A stretch of 64,000 nucleotides of DNA from the NCBI GenBank assembly GCA_020746875.1, contig JAGTJL010000001.1, forward strand, positions 3,100,001 through 3,164,000, written 5' to 3'. Source of the stretch: Rhexocercosporidium sp. MPI-PUGE-AT-0058 (Eukaryota > Ascomycota > Leotiomycetes > Helotiales). Position 1 is the stretch's first letter. Each line of letters opens with the position of its first letter. A program made the translations under genes and the position numbers. Below, piece after piece: positions 12,801 through 24,689 of the stretch. Below the pieces are notes generated by a model. It made no database searches. It had not been told where the DNA came from and saw only the letters and a list, made by a program, of their open reading frames with translations.

Positions 12801-14868
12801 AGGAATGATTTGGACTAACTTCCACTACACCAGACCTTACTTTAATATTTTTCGCGGTTTTTAATGGAGTTCTTCGGAACCATTAAGCTGCGTTTTCTGA
12901 TATTGTGCATTTTGACGGAGCGGATGTGCTATGATTGTTAAATATTTATGGCACCTTTCCAAATTACTATGGATTAATGAGACTCACACATTCACAAATT
13001 CACCTCTCCACATTCGAGATTGTTTTCCACTTATACTGGCGTGTGTCGTGTTTCAATTTCAAACTTTGCAGTGAACACAGTTGCCATGTTCCGGGGAAGA
13101 TATGTATACGGGAAAAAAAAAAGTAGATCTATTAAACAGCAAGTCTAAGTTGCCGAGACCCTTATCAACTTCGGCCACTGGAAGGATCTACTCAGACTTA
13201 TGGACGGTACCTTGGGTCGTTAGATTGCGATGGGACTGACAGGTGAAACCATTTGCACAGCGATCTCGCTAATACGAGTAAATGATTGATACTCACTTGC
13301 TGCAAGATACACTAAAATTAACCTCAACCTCCCCGATCGTGGTATTGTTCCTGTCAAACGTAGCTCTCATCGTCAATTTTAAGCATTTCTGTCACCGAGA
13401 TTCAAGTCTGTCTACCCATCTCTGGTCAACGATACCTACTCGCAGCTTCAAGGTCGAAAAGCAATGTGACGAGGCGGGGAAACATAGGAAATGGGAAACT
13501 GCGATCGCGCTCCAGAGCAATGCATTTTCCAGGTTGGTCTCGGAGAGAACTTTGGATGCCTCAGACACACTTGTGGCTGTCTATTACGAGGGTTGATGCT
13601 CCTTGATGTTTCTTGTGGCCATTCTTATTCATAGATACATAAAGATATAGAGGTAATTCGTTGCATTCACTTCAATTGCCTTGAGATTGGGTCGTGGCCC
13701 AAGCTATTGTTCACTAAAGGAAGCTCTGGTGTCCTATAATCCTCATTAACTAAATTTGACACAGAGCTGTTCTGTCCATGGGGGTGAGCTATAAATACCT
13801 AGAGTTAGATGAGACGATGAAAAGACAAGTCTACCTTGCACCATTGAAGACCTATTACATGGAAGCAGCCATTATCGTAAGATTTGCTAACTGAGATCAG
13901 ATTTCAATGCATGTTAAAGGCATGCAAGCTGCGCAGACTTTTGAACATAGTTGCTCTCGGCCCCTGGGATGAAGGATATTGTTGATGATGTATCGTTAGA
14001 TGAGGTCAGCACTGGATGAGGTGATTGCTGTCGATTACGAGTGGATTGTCGTCTGCTTCGGGACTGCCACAGTCTCCCACCTTACTCCTCCAATTGAACT
14101 TGGGGTGTAAACCTTTAAAAATTTACGCATGATGCATTAGCTCGCCCCATTTTTCTAATCTTCATAGGAAAACAATACTTTCCCCTGCTTCATCAATCTC
14201 TTTTCCCCTGTCCAAATCGTGATCTGGGCGCAGCATCATGTGCGCATCCCAATCTTTCTTAAACCTGGATACCCAGAATACTCATGATCCAGCTTAATAT
14301 ACACACCTGCCTTAACGGTCAGGTGTTCTCGTCACATCATCACCCCAGGTCGAGTTCTGCTCGTACTCGTGACTAGGTTAGTCCGCGAGCAAAAGTACAC
14401 AAGCAAATCCGTAGCCGCCGAATGTTACCTTTAGAACGGGGGCATGAAGAGTGTGGAAAACATGATTGGAACGAGCGTAATCTTGTAGAGCTTTATTGTT
14501 AGGTGCTACAATACCTTGGATGATGATGTTCAAGATGAGGTATCCAATGACACGAGAGTATTCTCGCTTAACACAGACAAACCATTTGTTTACCTTCGTA
14601 GTTCTGGAAATCGCCTAAGCTGCCACCAAATCATTTATTGCTGTCATTCATTGACGCTTCTTAGGATTTGTAAATTCCGAAAGACTGGAAGTAAAAGGCT
14701 GATGAGCCCCATGGTGTCAGCATCCATCCGGCATGTCCATACCCCAGCGGTTCCTAGCTCTCGCCCCACACCAGCCCACCAACCTACCTTCCTGGAAATT
14801 TTCTAACAGGGACACGTACCCAGATAGCGAATTCCGATGTCACATTACCTCATTCAAATTGAATGAAC

Positions 14869-14926
14869 GGGCGAATGGTTTAGTGGTATAATACTTCTTT
14901 AGCATAGAAGTGGTCCAGGGTTCGAG
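14869..14926 (+). pseudogene. Truncated tRNA-Ala(AGC)
   Basis: The 5' two thirds of a fungal tRNA-Ala: acceptor strand GGGCGAA, D-arm GGTTTAGTGGTA, anticodon arm CTTCT-TTAGCAT-AGAAG with anticodon AGC at 14,901-14,903, then a variable region and CAGGGTTCGA of the T arm. The sequence diverges straight after the T loop: no 3' T stem and no TTCGTCC-like acceptor strand are present, so it cannot fold as a tRNA. Confidence 0.65.
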
Positions 14927-15630
14927 TAAGTAATTCCGAATTGCATCTGTTACAAACTCTTCAAGTTCTGACTTTCAAAAGTTCCCTGTTCGTCCAATTC
15001 GAAAGCATCTCTTTTTTGCTTCTTGTTTCATTTTTTCTGCATGGTCTTTGCGTCGGAATTTCTTTGAAATATCTGTTGTTTAGAATGGAGTGTTTCGTTG
15101 CTCTTGAATTTCAATCCAATTTTTACTACGGTGGTTTGTGGAAAGTGGATGTGAAGGTGCTCGCTTAGCTTGAAGGTGTGGGGAGGGAACCCTAGACCCG
15201 CTTCTTGGTGTCAGTGAATATCTATTCATATGTGCATTAGCAAACTACGAAAACAATTTAGTCTTCTTGCGTATCTAACAATGAATATTAGACTCATGTC
15301 TCATCTGTTAGATGGCAAGGATCAGTTCCTAAACAAATAGAAAGTGAAGTGGTAATGTGAATGTTGGCTCTTGCCCCAGAGCCAAGATTTTAACTTCACT
15401 ACTTCGACAATTTCTCAAGCTGAGAAAGTTAGAACATATCTATGCGCCAATACATTGAATTGTGTGAAATTTGAACTTTGTTTTGGTTTATATAAGCTAG
15501 GATTTACCGTGGAGGTTTTGGGCGTGAACATTTTCGACACACAATCTCCACACATTCTGGTTGGGGCGGGAATTCCTGGTCTCGCTGAGAAGTGTTTACT
15601 ACTTGTAGCTCTTCTATGCCTTTTTTTTTG
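14927..15630. other. Interval without a supported gene
   Basis: Short T-rich open frames only; nothing recognisable. Confidence 0.5.
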
Positions 15631-15631
15631 A

Positions 15632-15654
15632 GGGGGGGGGGGGGGGGGGGGGGG
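15632..15654. repeat. Homopolymer of 23 G
   Basis: An uninterrupted G run preceded by nine T and GA. Its length is likely to vary between strains and to be error-prone in sequencing. Confidence 0.9.
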
Positions 15655-15740
15655 CATTCCAACATCTTGTAGGTCTTACCTTGTGTCTAGATTTAGCTAT
15701 TAATTAAATAAACGAACGAATTTTTTTGGTCATGTGTGAC

Positions 15741-16290
15741 ATCCGCTGCAAGACGACTGGGACCATGAAGTCTTGGAGCATAGGAGAGTTGATGACGGGT
15801 TTGGTGTATTTTGTACTATTGGGAATGATCCACTCGCCAGTTGCAGCTGCCCAGGAATACGAGTAAACCAGAGCTCCGTACTCATCATAATTTGGCTGCC
15901 CGGTGAACTTGATGAATGCAGCTAAGCTCTCGGTCTTTGCTGAGATGGGGGAGACTACAGCCCTTGCCCAGAAACTACCTGAGCTAAAGGTTGCAAGGTC
16001 GAATGGATTACGATAGCGAAGTTGTTGGAAAATCCTTTCAGTGCGTGGAAGAGTTCTTGCTGAGAGGTTGCGTCTACTATTAATCCGTTATAGAGAACTA
16101 CCTAGAAGTTGACGACGTTATCTATTGTGAAGCCATATCTAACGGAGAAAAAGGACATGCCGCCTAGACGAAATAAAAATGAGCACCAAATTCAACAAGT
16201 AGAGGAAGTTTATCGACAAAACCTCCAGTGATGAGTCCTCCGACCCCAACAGTAGCAACAAGACCTCCAGCCACAGCACAAGATACTTAA
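15741..16290 (-). pseudogene. FAD-linked oxidase (berberine-bridge-enzyme type) relic
   Basis: The minus strand translates to the FAD-binding core of the FAD_binding_4 family: GLVATVGVGGLITGG, then GGMSFFSVRYGFTIDNVVNF, a stop codon, VVLYNGLIVDATSQQELFHA, LKGFSNNFAIV, a frameshift, FDLATFSSGSFWARAVVSPI, and a C-terminal stretch ending near TKYTKPVINSPMLQDF. Intact family members use bicovalent FAD for oxidation of carbohydrates or secondary metabolites. One in-frame stop and one 1-2-bp frameshift show it is dead. The upstream N-terminal half is not recognisable. Unlike the block to the right, there is no strong AT bias, so decay here is ordinary mutation. Confidence 0.6.
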
Positions 16291-18860
16291 ATTCAAATTT
16301 TGGGTTTCGGCATACTAATCTCTTTTCCGACTGCAGTGCACTTTTCTGATAACTATTTATCGGACGGTAAGAACTATTCCTTATCCTCTCAGAAAGGGAA
16401 AGTCTTTCCTCAACCGTCGTCTCCACCAGTTGGTGTCGGTGTTGTCGTGAAGTTATTGATTCGTTACAACCCCAGAAGATCTCCGCTACTCATGAGTCAT
16501 GCTAACTTCCTGTCAATAAACAAGAAGCGGGCTGCTAACGGTCGATATCACTCACCCCACTTACAATCCCTTACAAATTCCAGCTGAATCGGTCAATGGC
16601 ACAGCCGAAAACAAGGATCTCGCATACAGCTTTACGGAGACGAACTCACAGTCCAATACTCTGTTTTGACTAGTTGGCTTCCAGCCAGACGTATTGTGTA
16701 AATTGTCCAACCACCTATCAGTAAATCTAAATGTTTGCAGATTTTTGTCAGATGCTCAAAAGTGTCAATCATTTCACCTTACTTCCATACCTCACCAACA
16801 CAAGTGACCTCAGTCAACGCTACATGCATGCCTGCCATGTTGGTTCAAATATTTGGTTGGCTTTTCACTTGAAAAAGGAAACAAGACGATAAGTATTTAA
16901 AGCGGAGATCATTTCTCTTACCCAGATTTATACTGCGCAATCCATATTTTTTGACATCAGCTTCTTGGGAACCCAGGCTGCTTGATGTCGCATGGAAATC
17001 ATGAGTTTCAGGAAAGCATTAATAGATCCTCAAGTTTCGAGAGATTCTCTCTCTGCAAACCACTTTCAAAGTATCTTAAATTCGGACACAATGGTATCTC
17101 TCCTAACCTAAGTAGGCGAAGACCTCTTTCTCTTTTTTTTTTTACCAATGAACTCAACTGTCAACAAAGTCTCGCTTATCAATCTCCTCTTACCGTTGTA
17201 AAACTCCACCCCTCTTTACAAGAACACCGTTCTTTCCAGGCGAAAACACATTCGCAATTCCATACAAATCTGAACAGGGTACAAAACCAGGTACAGTACT
17301 TAGTTCCCACTTCTCAGCACACGGTGAACCTACCAATGATCGCCCACCCGCTCATGGGGCATATTCCTCTCTACAGGAAGATTTGAAACCCATGAAAAAG
17401 AATGAGTCGACTGGAGCAAGACTGAATTTATACGCAAATCCTTCCACATTTCCCAAAGACACCTCGTTAGTCTGCTGATTTCCACCATAGCGGGATTTCA
17501 ATCTCTAACTTATGAATTATATAGCTCCAGTATAGCACCGGTATGCACCTAGAATCCTCACTCATTGACGAGTGAAAACCTCCTGTTTCCAGACTCTCAT
17601 ACTTGCCATACCCTCTCTAATACCGTATCCATGACAGCGTAAGGGATAAGAACCACCCTGCAGGTCTCTACTTCAATCTGCATGTGGAGTACTGTGGATA
17701 ATTCTGACATAAAGCACGGTGTCAATGGGACATTGATGCACCATGCTTCGGTACACTAACCGCCTCGAGTTTTCTGTGTACAAGAACTTCAGGGAGGTAA
17801 CGGGTTATCGAGATAAGTAGAAGAGAAATACAAGAACAGACTATCGTATTGGTCGTCTCACAGTTAATTCCGCGAGACGGAGGCTTCTGTCATTAGAGCA
17901 TTTTGCACTGTCGCTCAAGTTGCTACCATCACTTCTAGAGCTACAAACCTTTTCTGACACTTGGACATCCCCATCTGTTAAGAAATAGCAGCACTGGAGT
18001 CCTTAGAGCCCTAATGAATCTGAAAACTAAGCAGTGCTTACTTCCTTGTTATTTATTAACACGTTGGAAACTTCTGTCGGTTAAGTGAATGAATATACTG
18101 TCATCACGTACCTCACAGCGCAGCTTTCACGTCGATGTATGCGATGCTGCCGATACGTAAAATCTCATCTACTAGACTGCAAGTCCTCTTTGAAAATATG
18201 AACTTTTATATAAATACACAGACTCTCACTTTCATTTATTTGCATCGCGCATTAAAGAAATGTGAAAATATTTGCTACCTCTTACGACTCACCATACGAC
18301 GTGAGAGTTACGTTACAGGTGTATCTCATGGCTAGTTCTTAACTTGGAGGACCCATGAATTGCCGAGACATGGAGGTTAGGCTCCTTGAGTGCTGGTAAT
18401 GCTGCTGCATTATTGTGATTGTTAAGGGGGTTTGACTGTCAAGTGTCTAGCTTCTCATCGATGGGTTTCTCACTTCGCGGACCGAAATTCACCTTTAAAC
18501 GTACCTTCTTCTCTCCATTGCATCTTTCAAGAACTTGGAGAATACATGCTGGCGTACGGGAGAAACGAGGAAGCTGCTGAAGGTAGTAGTTTCTCAAGGT
18601 ATTGGCAAGGATTGTTGCTCTCCATGAACGAGATGAGTAGGGAGATTATCTGTGCTTGTATACCCCATTTTGTTTGAGGCAGCAATCTCTGCCACAGCGG
18701 AAAATAGTAGTCGCTGCGGTCACGGCGGCCACTGGGAGGGAAGTCGGGTTGGGTAAAGGACTTCCATTCTTCTAGGGAGCTCTCCTTGAGCTTAGGTAGG
18801 GTTGTAAAGTCAATAGAAATACACCGAGACGCCTGCCCTATTCTCAATCTATACATCCAC
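16291..18860. other. Interval without a supported gene
   Basis: Only short open frames without domains. The stretch 16,300-16,700 may hold the decayed N-terminal part of the FAD oxidase, but I cannot align it. Confidence 0.5.
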
Positions 18861-19521
18861 TCAAAAGGCTGGAATCGCAGTCTCCATTGGTACCCTCCTT
18901 GTCTCCCAAGCCAACCAATCTGATCTCGTCGTCCTATACACTATTAGCACAATCTCCAGTCTATCTACAGTGTAAACAAAACTCACGGTAAAAGCCCCAT
19001 CCCATTAACCTTCCAAACACCCAAAGCCAGCGCCAGAATCTGCATCGCCACATAAACCGCCTTCACCATAAACAGCTGTCCTTTAGTTCCCGGACTCTCG
19101 AACTTCTCAAAAGCCTGATTCGTAGCCATCAAGCCCATGAACGGGTTCTTGAACGCCATCACCACCATCATGATACTGAATATCTGCAGCGAATTGCCGG
19201 ACATGTACATCATGATTGCCGTCATGGGCAGCTGCTTGACGGGTGCTAGAGCTACTTCCCATGCCTTCTTGAGCTTCAGGGTGTCCATCTCTTCGGTGGT
19301 GGGAGGGGCGCGGACGGTGGTGGTTTTAGAGGAGGATTGCTGCTTCTGTTGGGGTTCTTGTTAGCTTGACAGATCCTGAGAGAATTGCAATCCATGCTTA
19401 CCTTGTTTCCTGATGCTGCTGCTGTAAATCCTGGAGGGTCTGGAATGCTGGCGGATTTTGACTTTGCGGTTGGGGGAGAGGTGAGGTCAAGGACCCATTG
19501 TGGTGGGGGAGGGGCAGCCAT
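18861..19521 (-). CDS. EMC4: ER membrane protein complex subunit 4
   Basis: Three exons on the minus strand: 19521-19402, 19345-18987 and 18933-18861, giving 183 residues. Both introns (56 and 53 nt) have GT-AG ends, and the first has a CTAAC branch site. The protein starts PPPPQWVLDL and SIPDPPGF, typical of the family; KLKKAWEVALAPVKQLPM opens the conserved EMC4 (DUF1077) domain at about residue 64. Hydrophobic segments lie at about 80-105 and 130-150, and the last exon restores the family ending TTRSDWLAWE after GMGLLP. EMC4 is part of the EMC insertase, which places tail-anchored and multispanning proteins into the ER membrane. Length agrees with yeast Emc4 (about 190 residues). It diverges from APL2 across a 559-bp gap. 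Confidence 0.94.
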
Positions 19522-20080
19522 CTCTATTGAGTGTCTGCGCAGTATCCAGGATCCTGTGCGATGGGTATAGTGGAAGTTCTCGTTGGCGTGACGTGGTGTT
19601 GTTGAAGGTGGAAGAATGGTTTGGTTCGCACTGCGGGCGCGCTTGCTTCGCGGGTGTTCGTTTCGTCAGCAGCGAGATCCCAGCAAGCCAGCCAGACCTT
19701 CGACCAACCGACCGACCGATCGACCGTACCTCTCCTATTGGGCCTCCACAGCTTCAACCACGTCTCGAAAAACAGCTGGTGGGCACTTTCGAACTGCAAA
19801 ATATATTCCTGGACCTCCGGATTCATGGATACCATCTCCCTCTCCAACGCCGTCGAATCCCCTGCTCGAGGTGAACGTACAACCGACCTGGCGCATCGCA
19901 TGTGACGGTTTCTGCGTCTTGTCTCGTCCCAGCCCAGAACAACAATCGATTCTCGTTGGTTGACGGTGGAGGGGTAATAGCAGCAGCAGGCATACCGACC
20001 CCGACAGTACCAATATTGACGTTCTCCATCTGCCACACCTTCGACGGCTACTGTGAGGAGGTGTTCTCCTCTTCCTAATC
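19522..20080. promoter_or_regulatory. Bidirectional promoter between EMC4 and APL2
   Basis: The 559 bp between the two divergent start codons must hold both promoters and leaders. No TATA-like element stands out. Confidence 0.6.
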
Positions 20081-22674
20081 ATGAGTTCAAGCGGCGGAGA
20101 TGCGAAGCTCTTTGCTCGAGTACGTACCTTCTCATGATATCCGTCTCTTGCGCTGCCATTGTCTTGTCTATACCTCTTTGTATTGTCCTGCAGTACTCCA
20201 TTCACAGTATGGGATATTGTTGTGCCACCGCATTCTAGTCTATCTATCCACAGCATCATGCTTTGACTGCGACAATACCAAAACCCCCCACCAGTAGTCG
20301 ATCTACCCCATCTCAGCTCACACGACGGTCCCCGTCCCCTCCCCTTCCTTCATGGCCATGTTCCTCCCTCACTACATCCCTCCTACTGGCTATGGAATCG
20401 GTGGCTCACCATACTTGCGTTCTCCACAGGGCAAAGTCGCTGAACTACGACTCGAATTGAATAGCGGGGGAAAGAAGGACAAGAATCATGCAGCCAAGAA
20501 GATTGCCCTCAAGAAGATCGTGGCTAACATGACCATGAGCAATAACGATATGGTGGCCCTGTTTCCAGATATTGTGGGCTGCATGCAGATACCAAGTTTG
20601 GAGATCAAGAAGATGTGCGTTGCGGATGCTAAGGTCGTTGTGCAGTTGTGCAGTTGCGCTGATGTATGACATAGGTGCTTCCTCTTTCTTGTGAACTATG
20701 CTCGGATGAAGCCAGAAGTTGCTCTGAAGGCTCTACCTACATTACAAGAGGTATGGGTTCCATGGACAACGCACATTCCAGCAACTAACAGTGTTTAGGA
20801 CATGACGGATTCGAATCCTCTAGTCAGAGCCCTGGCCCTACGGACAATGTCATATATCCACGTCCGCGAATTTGTTGAAGCCACCGTTCCTCCCACAAAG
20901 CTCCTTCTGCGAGATGCAGATCCATACGTGCGGAAAACTGCAGCGTTTTGTGTTGCGAAATTATATGACCATGACCGACATTTGGTGGAAGCGTCAGATC
21001 TCATCGATCGACTAAACTCGATGTTGAGAGACGATAACCCAACGGTCGTGGCGAGTGCCCTTGCGAGTTTGATGGATATCTGGGAAAGAAGCGATGCGAT
21101 CAAACTTACAATCGACTACGGAAATGCTTCGAAAATGGTTCAGATCTTACCGGATTGTTCAGAGTAAGTGTTCTGGATCGTGGTCAGTATCACCAGCTAA
21201 TCGTTGTGAAAGGTGGGGTCAGACGTATATTCTAGAAGCTCTGATGTCCTATGTCCCTCAGGAGTGCTCTGAGGCCTTGTTACTGGCGGAGCGCATCTCC
21301 CCTCGCTTGTCACATTCAAACTCGGCAGTCGTGCTCACCTGCATACGAGTAATTCTCTACCTGATGAATTATATTGCGGACCAGAAGCAAATTTCGATTT
21401 TGTGCCGCAAACTCTCGCCTCCTCTTGTGACCTTACTCGCAAAGGGGCCAGAAGTGCAGTACCTAGCACTACGAAACGCGCTCTTGATTTTGCAGCGACG
21501 GCCAGAAGTGTTGAGGAATGACATCCGTGTCTTTTTCTGCAAATACAACGATCCCATCTATGTCAAGGTCACCAAGCTCGAGCTGATCTTCATGTTAGCT
21601 ACCGAGAAGAACATTGAGGAAGTTCTCACGGAGTTGAGAGAATATTCAACAGAGATCGACGTCCATTTTGTCCGGAAATCTGTACGGGCTATTGGAAAGT
21701 TGGCCATCAAAATTGAGCCTGCGGCGAGGAGGTGCATCAACACGCTACTAGAGCTTGTGGCCACCAAAGTCACGTATATTGTCCAAGAAGCCACAGTTGT
21801 GATCAGAAATATCTTCCGGAAATACCCCAACCAGTACGAATCAATCATTTCAACGCTCTGCGAGAACCTTGATTCTCTGGACGAGCCAGAAGCAAAAGCT
21901 GCTATGATTTGGGTCATCGGACAGTACGCATCCCGGATTGAAAACTCAGATGTACTTCTCGAGGATTTCTTGTACTCTTTCGCGGATGAGCCGGTTGAGG
22001 TTCAACTTGCTCTTCTCACAGCCACTGTCAAGCTGTTCATCCAACGACCGACCAAGGGCCAAGAGCTTGTTCCCAAGGTTCTGAAGTGGGCTACTGAAGA
22101 CACCGACAATCCAGATCTGCGAGATAGAGGTTACATGTACTGGCGACTCCTCTCCTCAGACATGGCAACCGCGAAGGCTATAGTGATGGGTGAGAAGCCA
22201 CCGATCACAGCCGAATCTGAGAAATTAGACCCTGTTACACTGGAAGAGATGTGTCTGAACGTTGGCACTCTTGCCACAGTATACCTCAAACCCGTACAGC
22301 AAGTCTTCCGCTCAGCTCGACCTCGCAGACTGCAAGACAGCCCAGCCCTCCAGAAACATATGCTACCCACAGCCAACCGTCTCGACGGTCAAAAGTCTCT
22401 CTCCACATTCGGCATGGGCGGACAACCAACTGTTCGACCACCTCAAAACGGTGACCTAGCAGCTGCCGTTGACGCCGCAGACGAGTTCTTTGCTGGGGTA
22501 GGTAGTCACCAGATGGCGGCCATGAACATCAATGGTGGTAATGAAGATGGATTTGGAGGCAGTCCCGTCGTTGGGAGAGGTGAGATGCAGTATGTGGTTA
22601 ATCAGAGCGCTCCAGAACAGGTCTACCAACCGGCGATGGGACGCGGCTCTAATGGGGATCTTCTTATGCTATAA
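20081..22674 (+). CDS. APL2: AP-1 clathrin adaptor complex, beta subunit (beta-adaptin)
   Basis: Five exons: 20081-20119, 20430-20614, 20675-20750, 20799-21163 and 21213-22674, giving 708 residues with all splice sites GT-AG and frames consistent. Exon 1 supplies MSSSGGDAKLFAR, joined to GKVAELRLELNSGGKKDKN, the start of the adaptin trunk. ALKKIVANMTMSNNDM, FLFLVNYARMKPEVALKAL and DSNPLVRALALRTMSYIHV are near-invariant in AP-1 beta. The HEAT-type trunk ends near residue 590; a Gly/Asn/Pro-rich hinge follows, and no full ear domain is present, as in fungal Apl2. AP-1 sorts clathrin-coated cargo between trans-Golgi and endosomes. Intron 1 (310 nt) is about six times longer than the others (60, 48 and 49 nt). 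Confidence 0.93.
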
Positions 22675-24189
22675 GGCATGCTTGACTGTCCGGTCACGGC
22701 CAAGATAGGGCAATCAAGGGAATCCACCTATCGGATGAGGGTGTTTGAATATGGAGCGGAAATGAAAATTAATCTTTGTCTTGATGCGAGTGTGATTGGT
22801 GCTGGGTAGTGTATTGAAGGGTTTCGAATGCATACTTGATTTGCACAGATCAGATAGGATGAGTTGAGACGAGTAGTACGTCGATAGTGATCTACCGAGA
22901 TCGAAATGTACAGATCTGTAATGATGGAACATTGTCTTAGGTTGAACTGGATACTTCTCAAATCCCTTCGTTCTCTTTCGATGGCTATTATGATATCGAT
23001 AATTAGGACGTCATTTTTACATACGAGGCTGTTCAAATTCGTCTCTGGTGAAGCGAACGCTTTGGCCACCCAAAAAATGTCGCTTTCACCGGTCACGAAA
23101 TCGGCCCGCCTCGATACACAGATATAATGTTGCTGTTGCTGTTAACATTCTGTCGACTGTCACAAGTTCAAAATCAGATCAAATTCCCTTACGTAGAGTC
23201 TCAACTCCCCAGAAGCCTAGATTGTGCCAGGCTCACTTCTTTTATTCTACTCCCGAAACATGTTGTTACGAGGTTGTGATGGTATGATCACAGCTCTCAC
23301 TCTCCCCAAGGAAGCCATTGCGAGTTTTCGTCGACCATTCCACGATGCGTGTTGTCTGTCATATTTTTGCAAAGTAGGAGCGTGTATATATATAGACAGC
23401 CATTCTTGCGGTTTTTGTGGTTTAGCCAAATTCACCAGTTCCGCTAGAAGCCGAATAGATTGCTTGAGCGATGAGGCATTCACAGGCAAAGCTCAACCTT
23501 TCATTGAACAGAGCACTTACGAGTTCGAGTAGATGGAGATTCATTCTGGACCAATTCGTCTTTCCGCTATTCATCTACTTCTCCTTGACATGAATGTGTC
23601 GTGAGCTAGAGTTGGAGCTAGGGAAAATGAGAGACACATGAGAAGGACAGATGTGAGGAAGCTTCTGGAGGGCTAAGAATTACGACACAGGTGACGCGAC
23701 CTGAAAAGTAAAGATTTCAATACCTGAACGAGTATTTATTCAGTATCAATGATTGACTTTTCTTTGTGTTTGAAGAACCCTCCGTTGGCCTATTGGGAGT
23801 GGCAGATAGGTCAATCAACAGAGCAGGGTCTGGGGCGATGTGCTTTCTTTATTATAATATCCCCCAATCTCACCCGAATAAAGTTCACTGAGCACATGAT
23901 CCTTCGTAAGATGTCGAAACCTCATCTAACTACCACCAACTCAGCAATCCCCCAAACTATCAGCCACTTAAAGCTTCCACCAGTCTTTGTTCCTACATCC
24001 TCACTCTCACTTCGCATCTCCTAGGTCACACTTCTCGCTTACCTCCTATTATCCACCAAGCTAACCCTCTCCGCCCCACAACATCCGCACAAAAGCCGAA
24101 ATATTTTGGCAGGTAACATATAACGAAATAAGAAGTATTGAGACATCCAATCAGCATTTCCTCATTGAGTGAGATTGTTCCTATAAATG
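22675..24189. other. Interval without a supported gene
   Basis: APL2 3' flank, then about 1.5 kb with short open frames lacking domains. Composition is still balanced. Confidence 0.5.
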
Positions 24190-24289
24190 GCGTTTGTGGT
24201 TTAGTGGTAAAATCCATCGTTGCCATACATTCGAGTGAAGACCGAATGCAGTAATCGATGGGCCCCGGGTTCGATTCCCGGCGAACGCA
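24190..24289 (+). tRNA. tRNA-Gly(GCC) with a 29-nt intron
   Basis: The acceptor strands GCGTTTG and CGAACGC pair with one G-U. The D arm GGTTTAGTGGTA is internal box A, and GGTTCGATTCC is box B. The anticodon stem CATCG/CGATG encloses loop TTGCCA..T with anticodon GCC at 24,222-24,224. A 29-nt intron (24,226-24,254) interrupts the loop one base 3' of the anticodon, the canonical nuclear position. A run of T follows as polymerase III terminator. It looks functional. Confidence 0.93.
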
Positions 24290-24290
24290 G

Positions 24291-24301
24291 TTTTTTTTTT
24301 T
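24291..24301 (+). terminator. Polymerase III T-run terminator of tRNA-Gly
   Basis: Eleven T directly downstream of the tRNA 3' end. Confidence 0.8.
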
Positions 24302-24689
24302 AGACGTTTTTCGAGGCCGCTTTTTGGCTTCTTCGTTTCTCGATCCCCGATCTTAGTCCGCGCAACCAAGCCCTCCCCCCCACCGAAATCTATGTGTCCT
24401 GTAGCAGAAACATTCCCCCTCTAATAGAGAACGACATAACTAAAACTATACTCCATCGAATCTCGAATCAGGAACTCAAAGAGCTAAATCCTGACTTAGA
24501 GGAGGCCAGCGGCCCTTAGGACACCCACGCCCTAGCAATGCTAGGTACACCGTGACCTCTAATGAAATAGGTAATAGAATAAGTATAAATTAATACCCCT
24601 AGCTATTAACGGCTTCCTTCTTTTTATAATTTCTACGCTATCATTTTTTAAACTATTACAGTATACTACTTCCCTAAAAAGAAATCGGT

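Larger units (their letters stand above)
5575..14868. other. 9.3-kb gene-poor interval upstream of MSB2
   Basis: No supported coding gene in either strand: open frames are short, lack recognisable domains and do not link across plausible introns. Base composition is balanced, unlike the AT-rich block further right, so this is not RIP-decayed repeat. The part next to MSB2 (5,575-7,900) is rich in purine or pyrimidine tracts and microsatellites and probably includes the MSB2 promoter and leader. The rest shows no structure I can name. Confidence 0.5.
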
